From: Chitiniphilus eburneus | Lineage (GTDB): Bacteria > Pseudomonadota > Gammaproteobacteria > Burkholderiales > Chitinibacteraceae | Reading direction: 5' to 3' | Assembly: GCF_005048205.1 (NCBI RefSeq) | Contig: NZ_SUMF01000001.1 | Span: forward strand, 434,001 to 498,000 | Length of the DNA: 64,000 nucleotides | In this document: positions 1 through 8,956 of the stretch, piece after piece | How the letters are laid out: every line of letters starts with the position of its first letter | How positions within the stretch are numbered: position 1 is the stretch's first letter | Position numbers and translations under genes: made by a program | Notes under the pieces: generated by a model | What the model saw: the letters and a program-made list of their open reading frames with translations, nothing else | What the model was told of the DNA's origin: nothing | The model's database searches: none

Positions 1-986
1 TATGGGTGAACAGCTTGCTTTCCATCACCCGTGCCAGCTCCGGCGCATCGTGCAGCGACACGCTATAGGCCGGGTAGCTGCCCCAGCCCACGCCGAGCAG
101 CGGATGTGCCAGGAAGGCGAGCCACGCTTTGTGCCACTCCGCCAGCCGGCGGGCGCCGTTGGAGCCGAGCCGTTCCAGCGCGGTCGGTACATTGTGATCC
201 TGGCCGATCAGCAGCGCGATCAGGTCGTTGAGCAGCGGTGTGAACACTTGGCCCGCCAGCATCGCCAGCGCCGCGCCGAGCAGATAGCGTCCGAAGCGAC
301 GGGTTTCCTCGTCGCGCACACGCCAGCCCGCCAGCCCGCCCAGCACCAGCCATGCGCCGGCATAGAGCAGCACCGAGCGCGAACCACACCACGCCAGCGA
401 AATGACCAGCCATGTGGTCATCGTCCAGAACACCCAGCGGGGCACTTGCCGACGCGCGCCCAGCCATGCTGTGCCGGCCAGGCCCCACGCCAGGTAATGC
501 CCGTACATATTGGCCTGGCCGATGGTGCCGTATACCCGGCCGCTGCCGGAAAGCAGCTTGTCCACCACTTGCGGCAACGCCATGCCGGAGTTGATGAGCG
601 TTCCCATCAGCAGACCCCAGGCCAGCGCGTCCAGCAGCGGCATCCAGCCATACGCGTCCTTCGCACGCGCCAGCGCCAGCACCGAGAGCGCGCCCACCAC
701 CAGATAGGCGATGGGAATCAACCGGAGCGACCAGTAGGGCGTATCCAGCACCACGCATTGCAGGCCGATCACCATCGCCAGCGTCAGCCAGGGCCAGGCC
801 ATCCACGGCACGGGAGCACGCTTGCCGTCGCGCGGCAACGCCAGTGCGGCCAGCACCAGCAAGGCGCTCAGGCCAAAGGCGGCCACTTCGGACGGGAAGA
901 CGGCATTGGGCGAATACTTGTAGGGAATCGCAAACGGCAGCGAGACCAGCAGCACCAGCAAAACCTGGAAGATACGCAGTGGCATG
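1..986 (-). CDS. PglL/Wzy-type O-antigen ligase or O-oligosaccharyltransferase, 5' part only
   Basis: The reading frame starts at ATG 986 and stays open to the left edge of the window, giving 328 residues without a stop. It shows many hydrophobic segments in the first 260 residues, a GTIGQANMYGHYLAWG block at residues 153-168 and HPLLGVGWGSY at 294-304. Both are characteristic of the Wzy_C / PglL / O-antigen ligase superfamily, inner-membrane enzymes that transfer lipid-linked glycans to protein or lipid A. The visible part ends in FTH, just where the family normally has a conserved His-Asn pair. It reads away from tatC in the same orientation, 102 bases beyond the tatC stop. Whether it glycosylates pilin, other proteins or LPS cannot be told, because the rest lies outside the window. 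A minus-strand ORF at 63-806 overlaps it in another frame and is a shadow. Confidence 0.8.
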
Positions 987-1088
987 AACAGATGCCCTGG
1001 AGGGAAAACGCGCAGTGTAACGGGCCGTGCGGGGCTTGCCTGTAACCGCTTGCTGTATGCGGCGCCTCGCCCCTGAGCCCGCTTCGCG

Positions 1089-1823
1089 TCAGGCCTGCCC
1101 GCCCAGCGGTGCGCGGCGCCCCACCCATCTGGCAACCACGCAGCCCAGTTCGAACAGCAGGCACAGCGGGATTGCCAGCATGCATTGCGACAGCACATCG
1201 GGCGGGGTGACCACGGCGGCGACGATGAAGGCGCCAACGATCACGTATGGGCGCCATTCGCGCAGCTTCTCGACGGTGACCACGCCCAGATGCACCAGCA
1301 CCACCACCGCCACCGGCACTTCGAAGGTGAAGCCGAAGGCAACGAACATGCCCAGCACGAAATCCAGGTATTCGCCGGAGTCGGGCAGCCATTGCATCGA
1401 CGCCGGCACCACGCCGGCGATGAAATGGAACACCGTGCCGAAGACAAAGAAATAGGCAAACGCCATGCCCAGCAGGAACAGCAGCGTGCTCGACACCACC
1501 AGCGGCACCACCAGCCGCTTTTCGTGCGCGTAGAGGCCGGGCGCGACAAAGGCCCAGATCTGATACAGCGTGTGCGGCAACGTCAGGACAAACGCCGCCA
1601 TTGCCGCGATCTTCACCTGAAGCAGGAATGGCGAGGCGATACCGATCGATACCAGCTTCTGGTTGGGCAGCACGCTGGCGAGCGGCGCCACCAGCAGGTC
1701 ATAAAGCTGGCCCGAAAAATAGAAGCAGGCAAAAAAGGCGGCAAGGAACACCAGTGCCGTGCGGACCAGCCGGGTACGCAACTCCAGCAGGTGGACCAGC
1801 AGCGGTTGCAGGTCGGCGCTCAT
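1089..1823 (-). CDS. tatC: Sec-independent protein translocase TatC
   Basis: TatC is the polytopic inner-membrane receptor that binds twin-arginine signal peptides together with TatB. The 244-residue product has the family's usual length and about six membrane segments. The N-terminus (HLLELRTRL, residues 11-19) is the conserved cytoplasmic signal-binding segment, and SPFLLQVKIA and the later FGFTFEVPV block are family hallmarks. Its ATG overlaps the tatB stop by four bases (ATGA), so it is the last gene of a tatA-tatB-tatC unit behind the his genes. A likely client in this window is the Rieske protein PetA (41382-41972), which carries a twin-arginine leader. Confidence 0.97.
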   Translation of the reverse strand: MSADLQPLLVHLLELRTRLVRTALVFLAAFFACFYFSGQLYDLLVAPLASVLPNQKLVSIGIASPFLLQVKIAAMAAFVLTLPHTLYQIWAFVAPGLYAHEKRLVVPLVVSSTLLFLLGMAFAYFFVFGTVFHFIAGVVPASMQWLPDSGEYLDFVLGMFVAFGFTFEVPVAVVVLVHLGVVTVEKLREWRPYVIVGAFIVAAVVTPPDVLSQCMLAIPLCLLFELGCVVARWVGRRAPLGGQA

Positions 1824-2296
1824 CGGCGGTCCCTCTCCGGCCCGGCCGGGGGCGCAGGATCAGCGAACAAGTCGAGTTGCCGCTCATCGCGCTCGGGGGC
1901 GTCAATGGCCGGTTCGGCCTGCCCGGCGGGCGGCGGAACGGGTAGCGGTGGGGAAACGGCGGACACCTGGGGCGCGGGTGCCGGGGTGGGCGGCGCCTGT
2001 TCCAGCGCGGCCAGCTCGCGATTCAGCCCGGTGATTTCCTCGCGCGCATCGCTGAGCGGCTGGTGGATGGTCTGACGCAGCGCGTCGCCCTCCTCGCGCA
2101 GCTCGGCTTCGATCCGCGCCAGCTCGGTCTGGCCGATTTCGCGGTCGAGATCGGCCTTCACGCTGGCGGCGAAGCGCTGCGCGCGCCCCAGCAGCGCACC
2201 CAGCGTGCGCGCCACCTTGGGCAACCGTTCGGGGCCCAGTACCACCAGCCCCACGGCGCCAATCACGATCAGCTCGCCGAAACCCACGTCGAACAC
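1820..2296 (-). CDS. tatB: Sec-independent protein translocase TatB
   Basis: TatB forms the substrate-receptor complex with TatC. I place the start at GTG 2296, giving (M)FDVGFGELIVIGAVGL, which is the standard TatB N-terminus; an upstream ATG in frame would add about 21 unrelated residues. The 158-residue product has one N-terminal membrane helix, the VLGPERLPKVART amphipathic segment, a charged helix, and a long Pro/Ala-rich tail ending in an acidic stretch. The stop overlaps the tatC start. The 136 bases between tatA and tatB hold a perfect 11-bp hairpin (2388-2420). Confidence 0.95.
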   Translation of the reverse strand: MFDVGFGELIVIGAVGLVVLGPERLPKVARTLGALLGRAQRFAASVKADLDREIGQTELARIEAELREEGDALRQTIHQPLSDAREEITGLNRELAALEQAPPTPAPAPQVSAVSPPLPVPPPAGQAEPAIDAPERDERQLDLFADPAPPAGPERDRR

Positions 2297-2387
2297 GACA
2301 TCAACCCTGGAAAGAATTCGAAAGCCCCGGCAGTGATTGCCTGGGGCGGAACACGGCACGCCCCGATGACGGGCGCGCCAATGAAGA

Positions 2388-2420
2388 GGCCGGATGCCAG
2401 CCCGCAGGCGGCATCCGGCC
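2388..2420 (-). terminator. Hairpin between tatA and tatB, possible attenuator
   Basis: A perfect 11-bp inverted repeat (GGCCGGATGCC at 2388-2398 and its complement at 2410-2420) encloses an 11-base loop, 12 bases past the tatA stop. In the minus-strand transcript it is followed by TCTTCATT, a weak U-rich run. It could be a partial terminator that lowers tatBC relative to tatA, or an mRNA 3'-end stabiliser. Confidence 0.55.
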
Positions 2421-2432
2421 CTGAACGGTGGA

Positions 2433-2645
2433 TCAGCGCTTGTCGCGCTCCGCCACGTCGATCACACGGCCTTTTTCCGGCTCGGACTGCGCCTGCTTGG
2501 GCTCCTCGTCGCCCCGCACGCCTTCCTTGAAACCGCGTACGGCCGAGCCGAGATCCTTGCCGATGTTGCCAAGCTTCTTGGTGCCGAAGACCAGCACGAT
2601 GATAAGCAGCACGATCAGCCAGTGCCAGATGCTGAGGGAACCCAT
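2433..2645 (-). CDS. tatA: Sec-independent protein translocase TatA
   Basis: This 70-residue protein is the pore-forming component of the Tat system. It has a short periplasmic N-terminus, one membrane helix (residues 5-20, [18 protein letters not shown]), the conserved FG hinge followed by [18 protein letters not shown], and a charged tail. This is the classic TatA layout and length. It lies 21 bases after hinT, continuing the hisE-hinT-tat order, and is followed by a hairpin before tatB. Confidence 0.97.
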   Translation of the reverse strand: MGSLSIWHWLIVLLIIVLVFGTKKLGNIGKDLGSAVRGFKEGVRGDEEPKQAQSEPEKGRVIDVAERDKR

Positions 2646-2666
2646 GAAAACGTACTCCGCGATGTA

Positions 2667-3023
2667 TCAGTGAGTGGAAAGTTCGACGATGTTGGGGGAC
2701 AGCGGCGCGCCGCCGATTACGTGCAGATGCAGGTGGAAGAAGGTCTGGCCACCACCTGCACCGGTATTGATGATGGTGCGAAAGCCTTCGGTGAGGCCCA
2801 GCTCCGCCGCCAGCCTGGGCGCCAGCAGCAGCATCCGGCCCAGCACCGTCTGGTGGCTTTCATCGGTATGCGCCAGCGAATCGACGTGTCGCTTGGGAAT
2901 GATGAGGAAATGCACCGGCGCCACCGGGTGGATATCGTGGAAGGCGAATACGTCGTCGTCCTCGTAAACCTTGTTGGCCGGGATCTCGCCCGCCGCCAGC
3001 TTGCAGAAGATGCAGTCCGTCAT
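2667..3023 (-). CDS. hinT: HIT-family purine nucleoside phosphoramidase
   Basis: The 118-residue product begins with CIFCKLAAGEIP, the usual HinT start, and carries the histidine-triad motif HLHLHV at residues 97-102. HinT proteins hydrolyse nucleoside 5'-phosphoramidates such as AMP-lysine. It sits three bases after hisE and 21 bases before tatA; this hisE-hinT-tatA order is common in Betaproteobacteria, so its position reflects an old cluster more than a role in histidine synthesis. Confidence 0.95.
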   Translation of the reverse strand: MTDCIFCKLAAGEIPANKVYEDDDVFAFHDIHPVAPVHFLIIPKRHVDSLAHTDESHQTVLGRMLLLAPRLAAELGLTEGFRTIINTGAGGGQTFFHLHLHVIGGAPLSPNIVELSTH

Positions 3024-3026
3024 GCC

Positions 3027-3353
3027 TCAGTGTCCTTTGCGTGCCGCTTTTTCATCGATGCCGGAAATCCCTTCGCGCCGCGCCAGCTCGGCCAGTACGT
3101 CCTCGTGGCTGAGCCCTTCGTGTGCCAGCAGCACCAGCGTGTGGAACCACAGGTCCGCCACTTCGCGCACGATGTGCAGCTTGTCGCCATCCTTGGCGGC
3201 CATGATGACCTCCACGGATTCCTCCCCCACTTTCTTCAGGATGGCCTCCTGGCCCTTGTGGAAGAGCTTGGCGACGTAGGAAACGTTCGGGTCGGCGTCC
3301 CGCCGGCTGACAAGCGTGGCGGAAAGACGTTCGAGGATGTCGGCAGAAACCAT
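3027..3353 (-). CDS. hisE: Phosphoribosyl-ATP pyrophosphatase HisE
   Basis: HisE removes pyrophosphate from phosphoribosyl-ATP, the second step of histidine synthesis. The start ATG 3353 gives 108 residues beginning [10 protein letters not shown]; a G-rich run about 10 bases upstream can serve as ribosome binding site, and longer in-frame starts add non-homologous residues. The [15 protein letters not shown] and [15 protein letters not shown] motifs of the all-alpha NTP-pyrophosphatase fold are present, with the acidic metal-binding residues. HisE is separate from HisI here, not fused, and 190 bases with no visible gene lie between them. Confidence 0.96.
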   Translation of the reverse strand: MVSADILERLSATLVSRRDADPNVSYVAKLFHKGQEAILKKVGEESVEVIMAAKDGDKLHIVREVADLWFHTLVLLAHEGLSHEDVLAELARREGISGIDEKAARKGH

Positions 3354-3543
3354 GGCAGATGCCCCCAGGCGCGCAATCAAAACGCAATTATATTGCCGTT
3401 TCGTTGCAAGCACGTGGCAAAGGGCCAGATCGTGCGCGCGGCCGGGTGGCGGGGACGGTCATGCCTTGGGCCAGCCCCTTTGCCAATGGCGCGTTTCAGG
3501 GCGAATCGACCCAGGGCGTGTCGTCGCTTGTATCACGACACGC

Positions 3544-3930
3544 CTAAACCTTGTAGATGTCGTCCGGGTTCTTGAGTACCGGGTCCACCGTGGCCCAGCC
3601 GTCTTGTTCCAGCACGCGGAAAAAGCAGCTCTGCCGGCCGGTGTGGCAAGCGATGCCACCCTGCTGGTCGATCAGGTAGATCAGCACGTCGCCGTCGCAA
3701 TCGAGCCGGATTTCGTGCACGTCCTGGAAATGCCCGCTTTCCTCGCCCTTGTGCCACAGGCGGCCACGGCTACGGGTGTAGTAGTGCGCAGTGCGCTTTT
3801 CCGCCGTGAGCGCCACGGCCTCGCGATTGGCGTAGGCAAACATCAGCACCCGGCCGGTGGCGCGATCCTGTGCAATCACCGGCACCAGGCCTTTATCGTC
3901 CCATTTGATTTCGTCGAGCCAGGCGCTCAT
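3544..3930 (-). CDS. hisI: Phosphoribosyl-AMP cyclohydrolase HisI
   Basis: HisI opens the adenine ring of phosphoribosyl-AMP. The start ATG 3930 ([19 protein letters not shown]) matches the family, giving 128 residues. The Asp/Cys metal-binding residues are visible in the [19 protein letters not shown] block and in [14 protein letters not shown]. It is a stand-alone cyclohydrolase. Upstream lies the small exported protein at 4051-4392 rather than hisF, so the usual hisF-hisI contact is interrupted. Confidence 0.96.
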   Translation of the reverse strand: MSAWLDEIKWDDKGLVPVIAQDRATGRVLMFAYANREAVALTAEKRTAHYYTRSRGRLWHKGEESGHFQDVHEIRLDCDGDVLIYLIDQQGGIACHTGRQSCFFRVLEQDGWATVDPVLKNPDDIYKV

Positions 3931-4050
3931 CGGTACTCCATGTTCCGGCGCGGCGAACAAAACCCGACATCATCCCGGCAAGGCGGAACGCAGGCAGCTC
4001 CTGCACAGGCCAGCACCCGTGCACGCTGCCGAAAAGGGTTTGTCGGCCGC

Positions 4051-4392
4051 TTATTTGAGATCCAGCAGGGTCGGGGTGTAATCCGGGCTGGGCAGGTAAT
4101 AGCTGACCACCTGGGCGCTGGCGCCGGGCGCCAGTTCCGTTACCGCGCCTTCCACCTTGGCCGGCGCAACGCGGCGATCCTGATCGTCCAGCACGTCGAA
4201 GCCGCCGGCCAGCCTGATCGGCTTGGTGCCTTCGTTCTTCAGCGTCAGGAACAACGTCAGTTCGTTCTTGATCCCGTGGCGCATATTGTCCACGGACACG
4301 TTCAAATCCTTGGCGGGCTTGCTTACTTCCAGTTCACAGGCCAGCACATTGGCGGCGAACAGCGTGGCGATGAGGGCGAGGGCGAGGCGCAT
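4051..4392 (-). CDS. Small exported protein of unknown function within the his operon
   Basis: The 113-residue product starts with a typical export signal (MRLALALIATLFAANVLA, then Cys19). A lipoprotein signal is possible, but Leu at the -2 position of VLAC fits the lipobox poorly, so signal peptidase I cleavage is equally likely. The mature part (about 95 residues) is predicted from its alternating hydrophobic pattern to be mainly beta strand, perhaps Ig-like. I do not recognise a family. It sits between hisF (87 bases upstream) and hisI (120 bases downstream) on the same strand, so it is probably co-transcribed with histidine genes without an obvious functional link. Confidence 0.75.
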   Translation of the reverse strand: MRLALALIATLFAANVLACELEVSKPAKDLNVSVDNMRHGIKNELTLFLTLKNEGTKPIRLAGGFDVLDDQDRRVAPAKVEGAVTELAPGASAQVVSYYLPSPDYTPTLLDLK

Positions 4393-4479
4393 GGTAAATC
4401 CGGTTTTTTTGGGGAAACGGCCACGATAACGCGAGCCAGTCGCATCGCCATCGGCATACGACGGCCGTGGCCGCGTGGC

Positions 4480-5247
4480 CTACAGGCGGACTTCGATGCC
4501 GGCCCTGCGCATTTCTTCCTTGGCCTGGCGCACGGTGTACTCGCCGAAATGGAAGATCGACGCGGCCAGTACCGCGTCGGCATGGCCCTGCAATACGCCA
4601 TCGACCAGATGGCCAAGATTGCCCACGCCACCCGAGGCAATCACCGGGATATCGACCGCGTCGCTCACCGCGCGTGTCAGCGGCAGGTTGAAGCCGATGC
4701 GGGTGCCATCGCGGTCCATGCTGGTCAGCAGGATTTCGCCGGCGCCGTATTCCTGCATCTTGCGCGCCCATTCCACCGCATCCAGCCCGGTGGGCTTGCG
4801 CCCGCCGTGGGTGAAGACCTCCCAGCGGGTGTTGTCTGCGTCCACGGCCTTGGCGTCGATGGCGACCACAATGGCCTGGCTGCCGAAACGGTCGGCGGCA
4901 CCCTGCACCACTTCCGGGTTGGTCACGGCGGTGGTGTTGATGCTGACCTTGTCCGCGCCGGCATTGAGCAGCCGCCGCACATCCGCCACCTGCCGCACGC
5001 CGCCGCCCACCGTAAGCGGAATGAAGACCTCGCTGGCCACGGCGTCGATCACGTGCAGGATGATGTCCCGCTCGTCCGAGCTGGCGGTGATGTCGAGAAA
5101 GGTGATTTCGTCCGCGCCCTGCGTGTCGTACTTGCGGGCGATCTCCACCGGGTCGCCCGCATCGCGCAGGCCGACGAAATTGACGCCCTTGACCACGCGG
5201 CCGGCGGTGACGTCGAGGCAGGGAATGATGCGTTTGGCGAGCGGCAT
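4480..5247 (-). CDS. hisF: Imidazole glycerol phosphate synthase cyclase subunit HisF
   Basis: HisF pairs with HisH to make imidazole-glycerol phosphate and AICAR. The 255-residue product has the family length and (beta-alpha)8 hallmarks: [19 protein letters not shown] with the catalytic Asp at residue 12, the phosphate-binding VGGGVR and ASGGVG motifs, and [10 protein letters not shown] containing the second catalytic Asp. It follows hisA by 86 bases. The AICAR it releases feeds purine synthesis, whose genes purM and purN are also in this window but not linked to it. Confidence 0.98.
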   Translation of the reverse strand: MPLAKRIIPCLDVTAGRVVKGVNFVGLRDAGDPVEIARKYDTQGADEITFLDITASSDERDIILHVIDAVASEVFIPLTVGGGVRQVADVRRLLNAGADKVSINTTAVTNPEVVQGAADRFGSQAIVVAIDAKAVDADNTRWEVFTHGGRKPTGLDAVEWARKMQEYGAGEILLTSMDRDGTRIGFNLPLTRAVSDAVDIPVIASGGVGNLGHLVDGVLQGHADAVLAASIFHFGEYTVRQAKEEMRRAGIEVRL

Positions 5248-5333
5248 GGCAAAAACCGGTGGGGTGGAAAAAACGGGGCATGGCCGCTTGCCATGCCCGT
5301 GGAAGCAAAAGGTAAAGGGCGATGCCCGGCGGA

Positions 5334-6077
5334 TCAGGCGGCGACGAGTTCGTCGGCCAGCTCCTGCGCGGCCTTGAAGTCGATGGTGCCTGCGTAGATG
5401 GCCCGGCCGGTGATCACGCCTTCGATGCCCTCGTCGGCCACTTCCACCAGCTTGCGCACATCGTCCAGGTTGGTCAGGCCGCCCGATGCGATCACCGGGA
5501 TCGTCAGCGCCTGCGCCAGCCGTACCGTGGCTTCGATGTTCACGCCGGACAGCATGCCGTCGCGGCCGATGTCGGTGTAGATCACGCTTTCCACGCCGTA
5601 GCCCTGGAAGCGTTGCGCCAGATCGACCACATCGTGGTCGGTGATCTTGCTCCAGCCATCGGTGGCGACCTTGCCATCCTTGGCGTCCAGCCCGACGATG
5701 ATATGGCCGGGGAAGGCGTCGCAGGCTTCGTGCAGGAAGCCGGGCTGCTTGACGGCGGCGGTGCCGATGATGACGTAGTCGATGCCGGCGTCCAGGTACA
5801 TCTCAATGGTTTCCAGGCTGCGGATGCCGCCGCCCAGTTGCACCGGCACCTCGCCATCGATGGCGGCGATGATGCGCTTCACGGCGTCCAGGTTGCGCGG
5901 CTTGCCGGCGAAGGCGCCGTTCAGGTCCACCAGGTGCATGCGACGCGCGCCCTGGCCCAGCCAGTGGCTGACGAAGCTGGCCGGATCGTCGGAGAACACC
6001 GTGGCGTCGTCCATTTCACCCTGGCGCAGGCGCACGCACTGGCCGTCCTTGAGGTCGATTGCGGGAATGATCAGCAT
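5334..6077 (-). CDS. hisA: Phosphoribosylformimino-AICAR-phosphate isomerase HisA
   Basis: HisA isomerises ProFAR to PRFAR, the substrate of HisF-HisH. The start ATG 6077 ([17 protein letters not shown]) is the standard family start and gives 247 residues; 17 extra upstream codons are non-homologous. The catalytic Asp is in PAIDLKDG (residue 8) and the second acid in [16 protein letters not shown] and ASGGL bind phosphate. It lies between hisH (73 bases upstream) and hisF. Confidence 0.98.
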   Translation of the reverse strand: MLIIPAIDLKDGQCVRLRQGEMDDATVFSDDPASFVSHWLGQGARRMHLVDLNGAFAGKPRNLDAVKRIIAAIDGEVPVQLGGGIRSLETIEMYLDAGIDYVIIGTAAVKQPGFLHEACDAFPGHIIVGLDAKDGKVATDGWSKITDHDVVDLAQRFQGYGVESVIYTDIGRDGMLSGVNIEATVRLAQALTIPVIASGGLTNLDDVRKLVEVADEGIEGVITGRAIYAGTIDFKAAQELADELVAA

Positions 6078-6150
6078 GATTGGTACGTTTGCATGAGAAT
6101 TGAATGAAGGGGTTGCACAGCGCGGCACCGGTGCGGAGGAATGATCGCTT

Positions 6151-6795
6151 TCAGGCGCGACCGTCCCAGTCTACGAAATTTTTCAATAACTTGAGGCCCG
6201 CCTGTGCACTCTTTTCCGGGTGGCACTGGATGGCAAAGATATTGTCGCGCGCCACAGCCGCCGCAAAACGGTACGGATAGGCGGTTTCCACCACTGCGAT
6301 GTCGTCGGTCGGGGCAAAGTGATAGCTGTGTACGAAATAGAAGCGCTCGCCGTCGGGAATCCCGGCCCACAAGGGGTGGTCGCGCACGATGAACATTTCG
6401 TTCCAGCCCATGTGCGGCACTTTCAGCTTCTGGCCGTGACCGTCGATCATCAGTTCGGGCGGAAAACGCCGTACCTCGCCCTTGAACACACCCAGGCTAT
6501 CGGTCGGGCCTTCTTCGCTACGCTCGAACAGCAGTTGCGCGCCGACGCAGATGCCGAAGAACGGGCGATCCTGCGACGCTTGCAGCACAACGGCCTTGAG
6601 GCCGGATTCATCCAGGTGGCGCATGCAGTCCGGCATGGCGCCCTGGCCGGGAAACACCACCTTATCGGCGGCGGCGACCACGGCCGGGTCCTGCGTCAGT
6701 TCGACCTGCGCCCGGCCTTCGGCGACCAGCTCGAACGCCTTGGTCACCGAGTGCAGATTGCCCATGCCGTAGTCGACGATGGCGATTTTTTGCAT
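6151..6795 (-). CDS. hisH: Imidazole glycerol phosphate synthase glutaminase subunit HisH
   Basis: HisH is the class I amidotransferase that supplies ammonia to HisF. The 214-residue product shows the nucleophile in [13 protein letters not shown] (Cys83), the oxyanion-strand PGQGAM motif at residues 49-54, and the His-Glu pair in [10 protein letters not shown] near the C-terminus. It is 66 bases downstream of hisB and 73 bases upstream of hisA on the same strand. Confidence 0.98.
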   Translation of the reverse strand: MQKIAIVDYGMGNLHSVTKAFELVAEGRAQVELTQDPAVVAAADKVVFPGQGAMPDCMRHLDESGLKAVVLQASQDRPFFGICVGAQLLFERSEEGPTDSLGVFKGEVRRFPPELMIDGHGQKLKVPHMGWNEMFIVRDHPLWAGIPDGERFYFVHSYHFAPTDDIAVVETAYPYRFAAAVARDNIFAIQCHPEKSAQAGLKLLKNFVDWDGRA

Positions 6796-6861
6796 TTCAG
6801 AGCCTGTGATGACTTGGAACCTGTTGACGGGCGGTGGCGCCGGCCTGGCCGGCTGCCCCGC

Positions 6862-7455
6862 TCAACCGACCAGGGTGCCCTTGGTAGAAGGGGTAATGCC
6901 GGCCATGCGATCATCGAACTCACAGGCCATACGCAGCGCGCGGCCCAGCGCCTTGAAGATGGTCTCGGCCTGATGGTGGGCATTCTTGCCACGCAGGTTG
7001 TCGATATGCAGCGTGACGGCGGCATGGTTGACAAAGCCCCGGAAGAATTCGCCGAACAGGTCCACGTCGAACTGGCCGATCACCGCGCGGGTGTAGTCGC
7101 AGTGGTATTCCAGGCCGGGACGGCCGGAGAGATCGACCACCACGCGTGACAGCGCCTCGTCCAGCGGCACGTAGCTGTGGCCATAGCGACGGATACCCTT
7201 CTTGTCGCCCACGGCCTTGGCGAATGCCTGGCCCACCGCGATGCCGACATCCTCCACCGTGTGGTGCGCATCGATATGCAGGTCGCCCTTGGCGACGATG
7301 TCCAGGTCGAACAGGCCGTGGCGCGCCACCTGGTCCAGCATGTGCTCGAAGAACGGCACGCCGGTGTCGAAACGGGATTGCCCGCTACCGTCGAGGTTGA
7401 GCGTGACGGTGATCTGGGTTTCGAGCGTGTTGCGGGTAACGGTGACTTGACGCAT
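6862..7455 (-). CDS. hisB: Imidazoleglycerol-phosphate dehydratase HisB (monofunctional)
   Basis: HisB dehydrates imidazole-glycerol phosphate to imidazole-acetol phosphate. I take ATG 7455 ([15 protein letters not shown]), giving 197 residues; the longer frame upstream is low-complexity and overlaps the purine-rich repeat. Two manganese-binding motifs are visible, [13 protein letters not shown] and [16 protein letters not shown]. There is no phosphatase domain, so histidinol phosphatase must be elsewhere. No good Shine-Dalgarno is seen. In related clusters hisC precedes hisB; here the preceding gene is the DUF58 gene at 7643-8956, so this is the first his gene of the block. Confidence 0.97.
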   Translation of the reverse strand: MRQVTVTRNTLETQITVTLNLDGSGQSRFDTGVPFFEHMLDQVARHGLFDLDIVAKGDLHIDAHHTVEDVGIAVGQAFAKAVGDKKGIRRYGHSYVPLDEALSRVVVDLSGRPGLEYHCDYTRAVIGQFDVDLFGEFFRGFVNHAAVTLHIDNLRGKNAHHQAETIFKALGRALRMACEFDDRMAGITPSTKGTLVG

Positions 7456-7540
7456 GGGGCTTGTGCAGGAGCGGGAACAGAGTGCAATTGTCGCCCAGAA
7501 CCCGCGCGGCGGAAAGCGTGCCGGCGCGCCCGAGCGCACC

Positions 7541-7637
7541 GGGAAGGAAGAAGGGGGAGGTGGGAAGGGTGAAAGGCCGATCCTAAGCACTGCCCGGAGG
7601 GGCTTTTGGCTTGCCGTTGCCCTTCCCTCTTCCCCCC
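7541..7637. repeat. Purine-arm/pyrimidine-arm inverted repeat, copy A
   Basis: On the plus strand a run of almost only G and A (7541-7576) is followed 43 bases later by a run of C and T (7619-7637). The core GGGGGAGGTGGGAAGGG pairs imperfectly with the complement of CCCTTCCCTCTTCCCCCC. It fills the gap between the DUF58 stop and the hisB start. Similar arms recur at 32610-32701 and 63816-63972, and a variant at 34605-34717. Confidence 0.6.
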
Positions 7638-7642
7638 AAAAC

Positions 7643-8956
7643 CTACAGCGCCCCGCTTTCCTTCAAATCCAGGTAGCGATTGACCAGCGCCAGTGGCAAC
7701 TGCTGTGGCGTCACGTCCATCAGCTCGCGGGCGTGGCCGTGCAGTTTGAGCAGCGCCTGACGGCGCGCTTCGACGTATTCGAGCGTGCCGCAGTGGAGCA
7801 AAGCACTGTCGAGGTCGGTGGCTGGCTGCGCCAGCACCTGGTCGAGCACCACTTCGCGCAGACTGACGCACATCACGCGATGGTGCCGCGTCAGCAGCCG
7901 CAGCGCATCGGGCAGCGCATCGCTGTCTTCGTCGCGCACATTGGTCAGCAGCACGATCAGACTACGCTTGCGTACCTGCTCGCCCAGCGCCTGCGCCGCC
8001 TGCACGTAGTCGGGATGGATTTCGCCCGGTTCCAGGTCGTACAGGCCCGCCAGCAGGCGGTCGAACGCCGCGCGGCCCTTGGTCGGCGCCAGCCAGCGTT
8101 GCGGCCCGGCGAAGGTGAACAGGCCAACGGCATCGCCCTGTTTCTGGGCCAGCCACGCCAGTACCAGCATGGCGTTGAGCGCGTGATCGAAGTGCGAGGT
8201 CTCGCCGTCCAGCGCGTGCATGCGCCGGCCGCAGTCGAGCATGAACACGATCTGCTGGTCGCGTTCTTCCTGGTACTCACGGCTGATCGGCTTTTGCTGG
8301 CGCGCGGTGGCCTTCCAGTCAATGGCACGCAGGCTGTCGCCGCGACGATATTCACGCAACTGGTGAAAATCGGTGCCTTCGCCGCGGCGGCGGCGGCGCA
8401 GCACGCCCGCCTGCGGTACGCGCCGGTCGGCAGCGGCCAGCGAGCGCTTCAGTACCGTGGTGAAATCCGGAAACACGCGCACCGCGTCGCCCTCTCCCAC
8501 CCAGGCGCGGCGAGCCCACAGGCGCAGCGGTGTCTCCACGCGCAGTTCCAGCCGGCCAAAGCGATGATCGCCGCGCTCCGTGGGCAGCAGGCGATAGCCC
8601 AGTTGCAGGAACCGCCCTGCCGCAAGACGGCTGGCGGCATGCGGCAGACCCTGCATCTCCCAGCCGGTCGGGTAATGGTCGAACAGCGCCAGCCGCAAGG
8701 CGCGGCCCTGCGGGTGATGCACGGTCAGCGTCACCTCGCCCCAGCGGCCACGCGCCCACACCTTGCTGACGCGTCGCTCGCAGGTCAGTGGCGGTATCCG
8801 CCACCCCAGCGCGGCATCGATCACCGCCACAGAGACCAGCGCCAGCGGCACCAGCCACCATGGGCCGGGTGGCAGCCAGGGCTGGGCGCAGGCGGCGAGC
8901 GCCAGAGCAAGCCCCAGGTAAAGCAGGCGGCGACCGGGAACGAAGCCAGGCATCAT
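7643..8956 (-). CDS. DUF58 domain protein, partner of MoxR ATPase
   Basis: The 437-residue product has two N-terminal membrane segments (about residues 10-45), a beta-rich middle, and the DUF58 signature [19 protein letters not shown] (about residue 205-225). A von Willebrand-like fold follows, with [10 protein letters not shown] resembling a partly degenerate MIDAS site (Asp-x-Gly/Ser-x-x). DUF58 proteins are thought to be delivered substrate or adaptor proteins of MoxR chaperones. It is the last gene of the RDD-SpoIIM-DUF4129-DUF4350-MoxR-DUF58 unit, and its ATG overlaps the moxR stop (ATGA). A second ATG one codon on could be the true start. Confidence 0.88.
   Translation of the reverse strand: MMPGFVPGRRLLYLGLALALAACAQPWLPPGPWWLVPLALVSVAVIDAALGWRIPPLTCERRVSKVWARGRWGEVTLTVHHPQGRALRLALFDHYPTGWEMQGLPHAASRLAAGRFLQLGYRLLPTERGDHRFGRLELRVETPLRLWARRAWVGEGDAVRVFPDFTTVLKRSLAAADRRVPQAGVLRRRRRGEGTDFHQLREYRRGDSLRAIDWKATARQQKPISREYQEERDQQIVFMLDCGRRMHALDGETSHFDHALNAMLVLAWLAQKQGDAVGLFTFAGPQRWLAPTKGRAAFDRLLAGLYDLEPGEIHPDYVQAAQALGEQVRKRSLIVLLTNVRDEDSDALPDALRLLTRHHRVMCVSLREVVLDQVLAQPATDLDSALLHCGTLEYVEARRQALLKLHGHARELMDVTPQQLPLALVNRYLDLKESGAL

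Noticed and set aside
2-1045. Long plus-strand open frame antisense to the PglL-type gene
   Set aside because: Gln/Arg/His-rich composition typical of the antisense of GC-rich genes; the minus strand has a coherent membrane protein with family motifs.
3316-5397. Plus-strand open frame of almost 700 codons
   Set aside because: Lies antisense to hisI, the small exported gene and hisF; composition is that of a mirror frame, with no domain.
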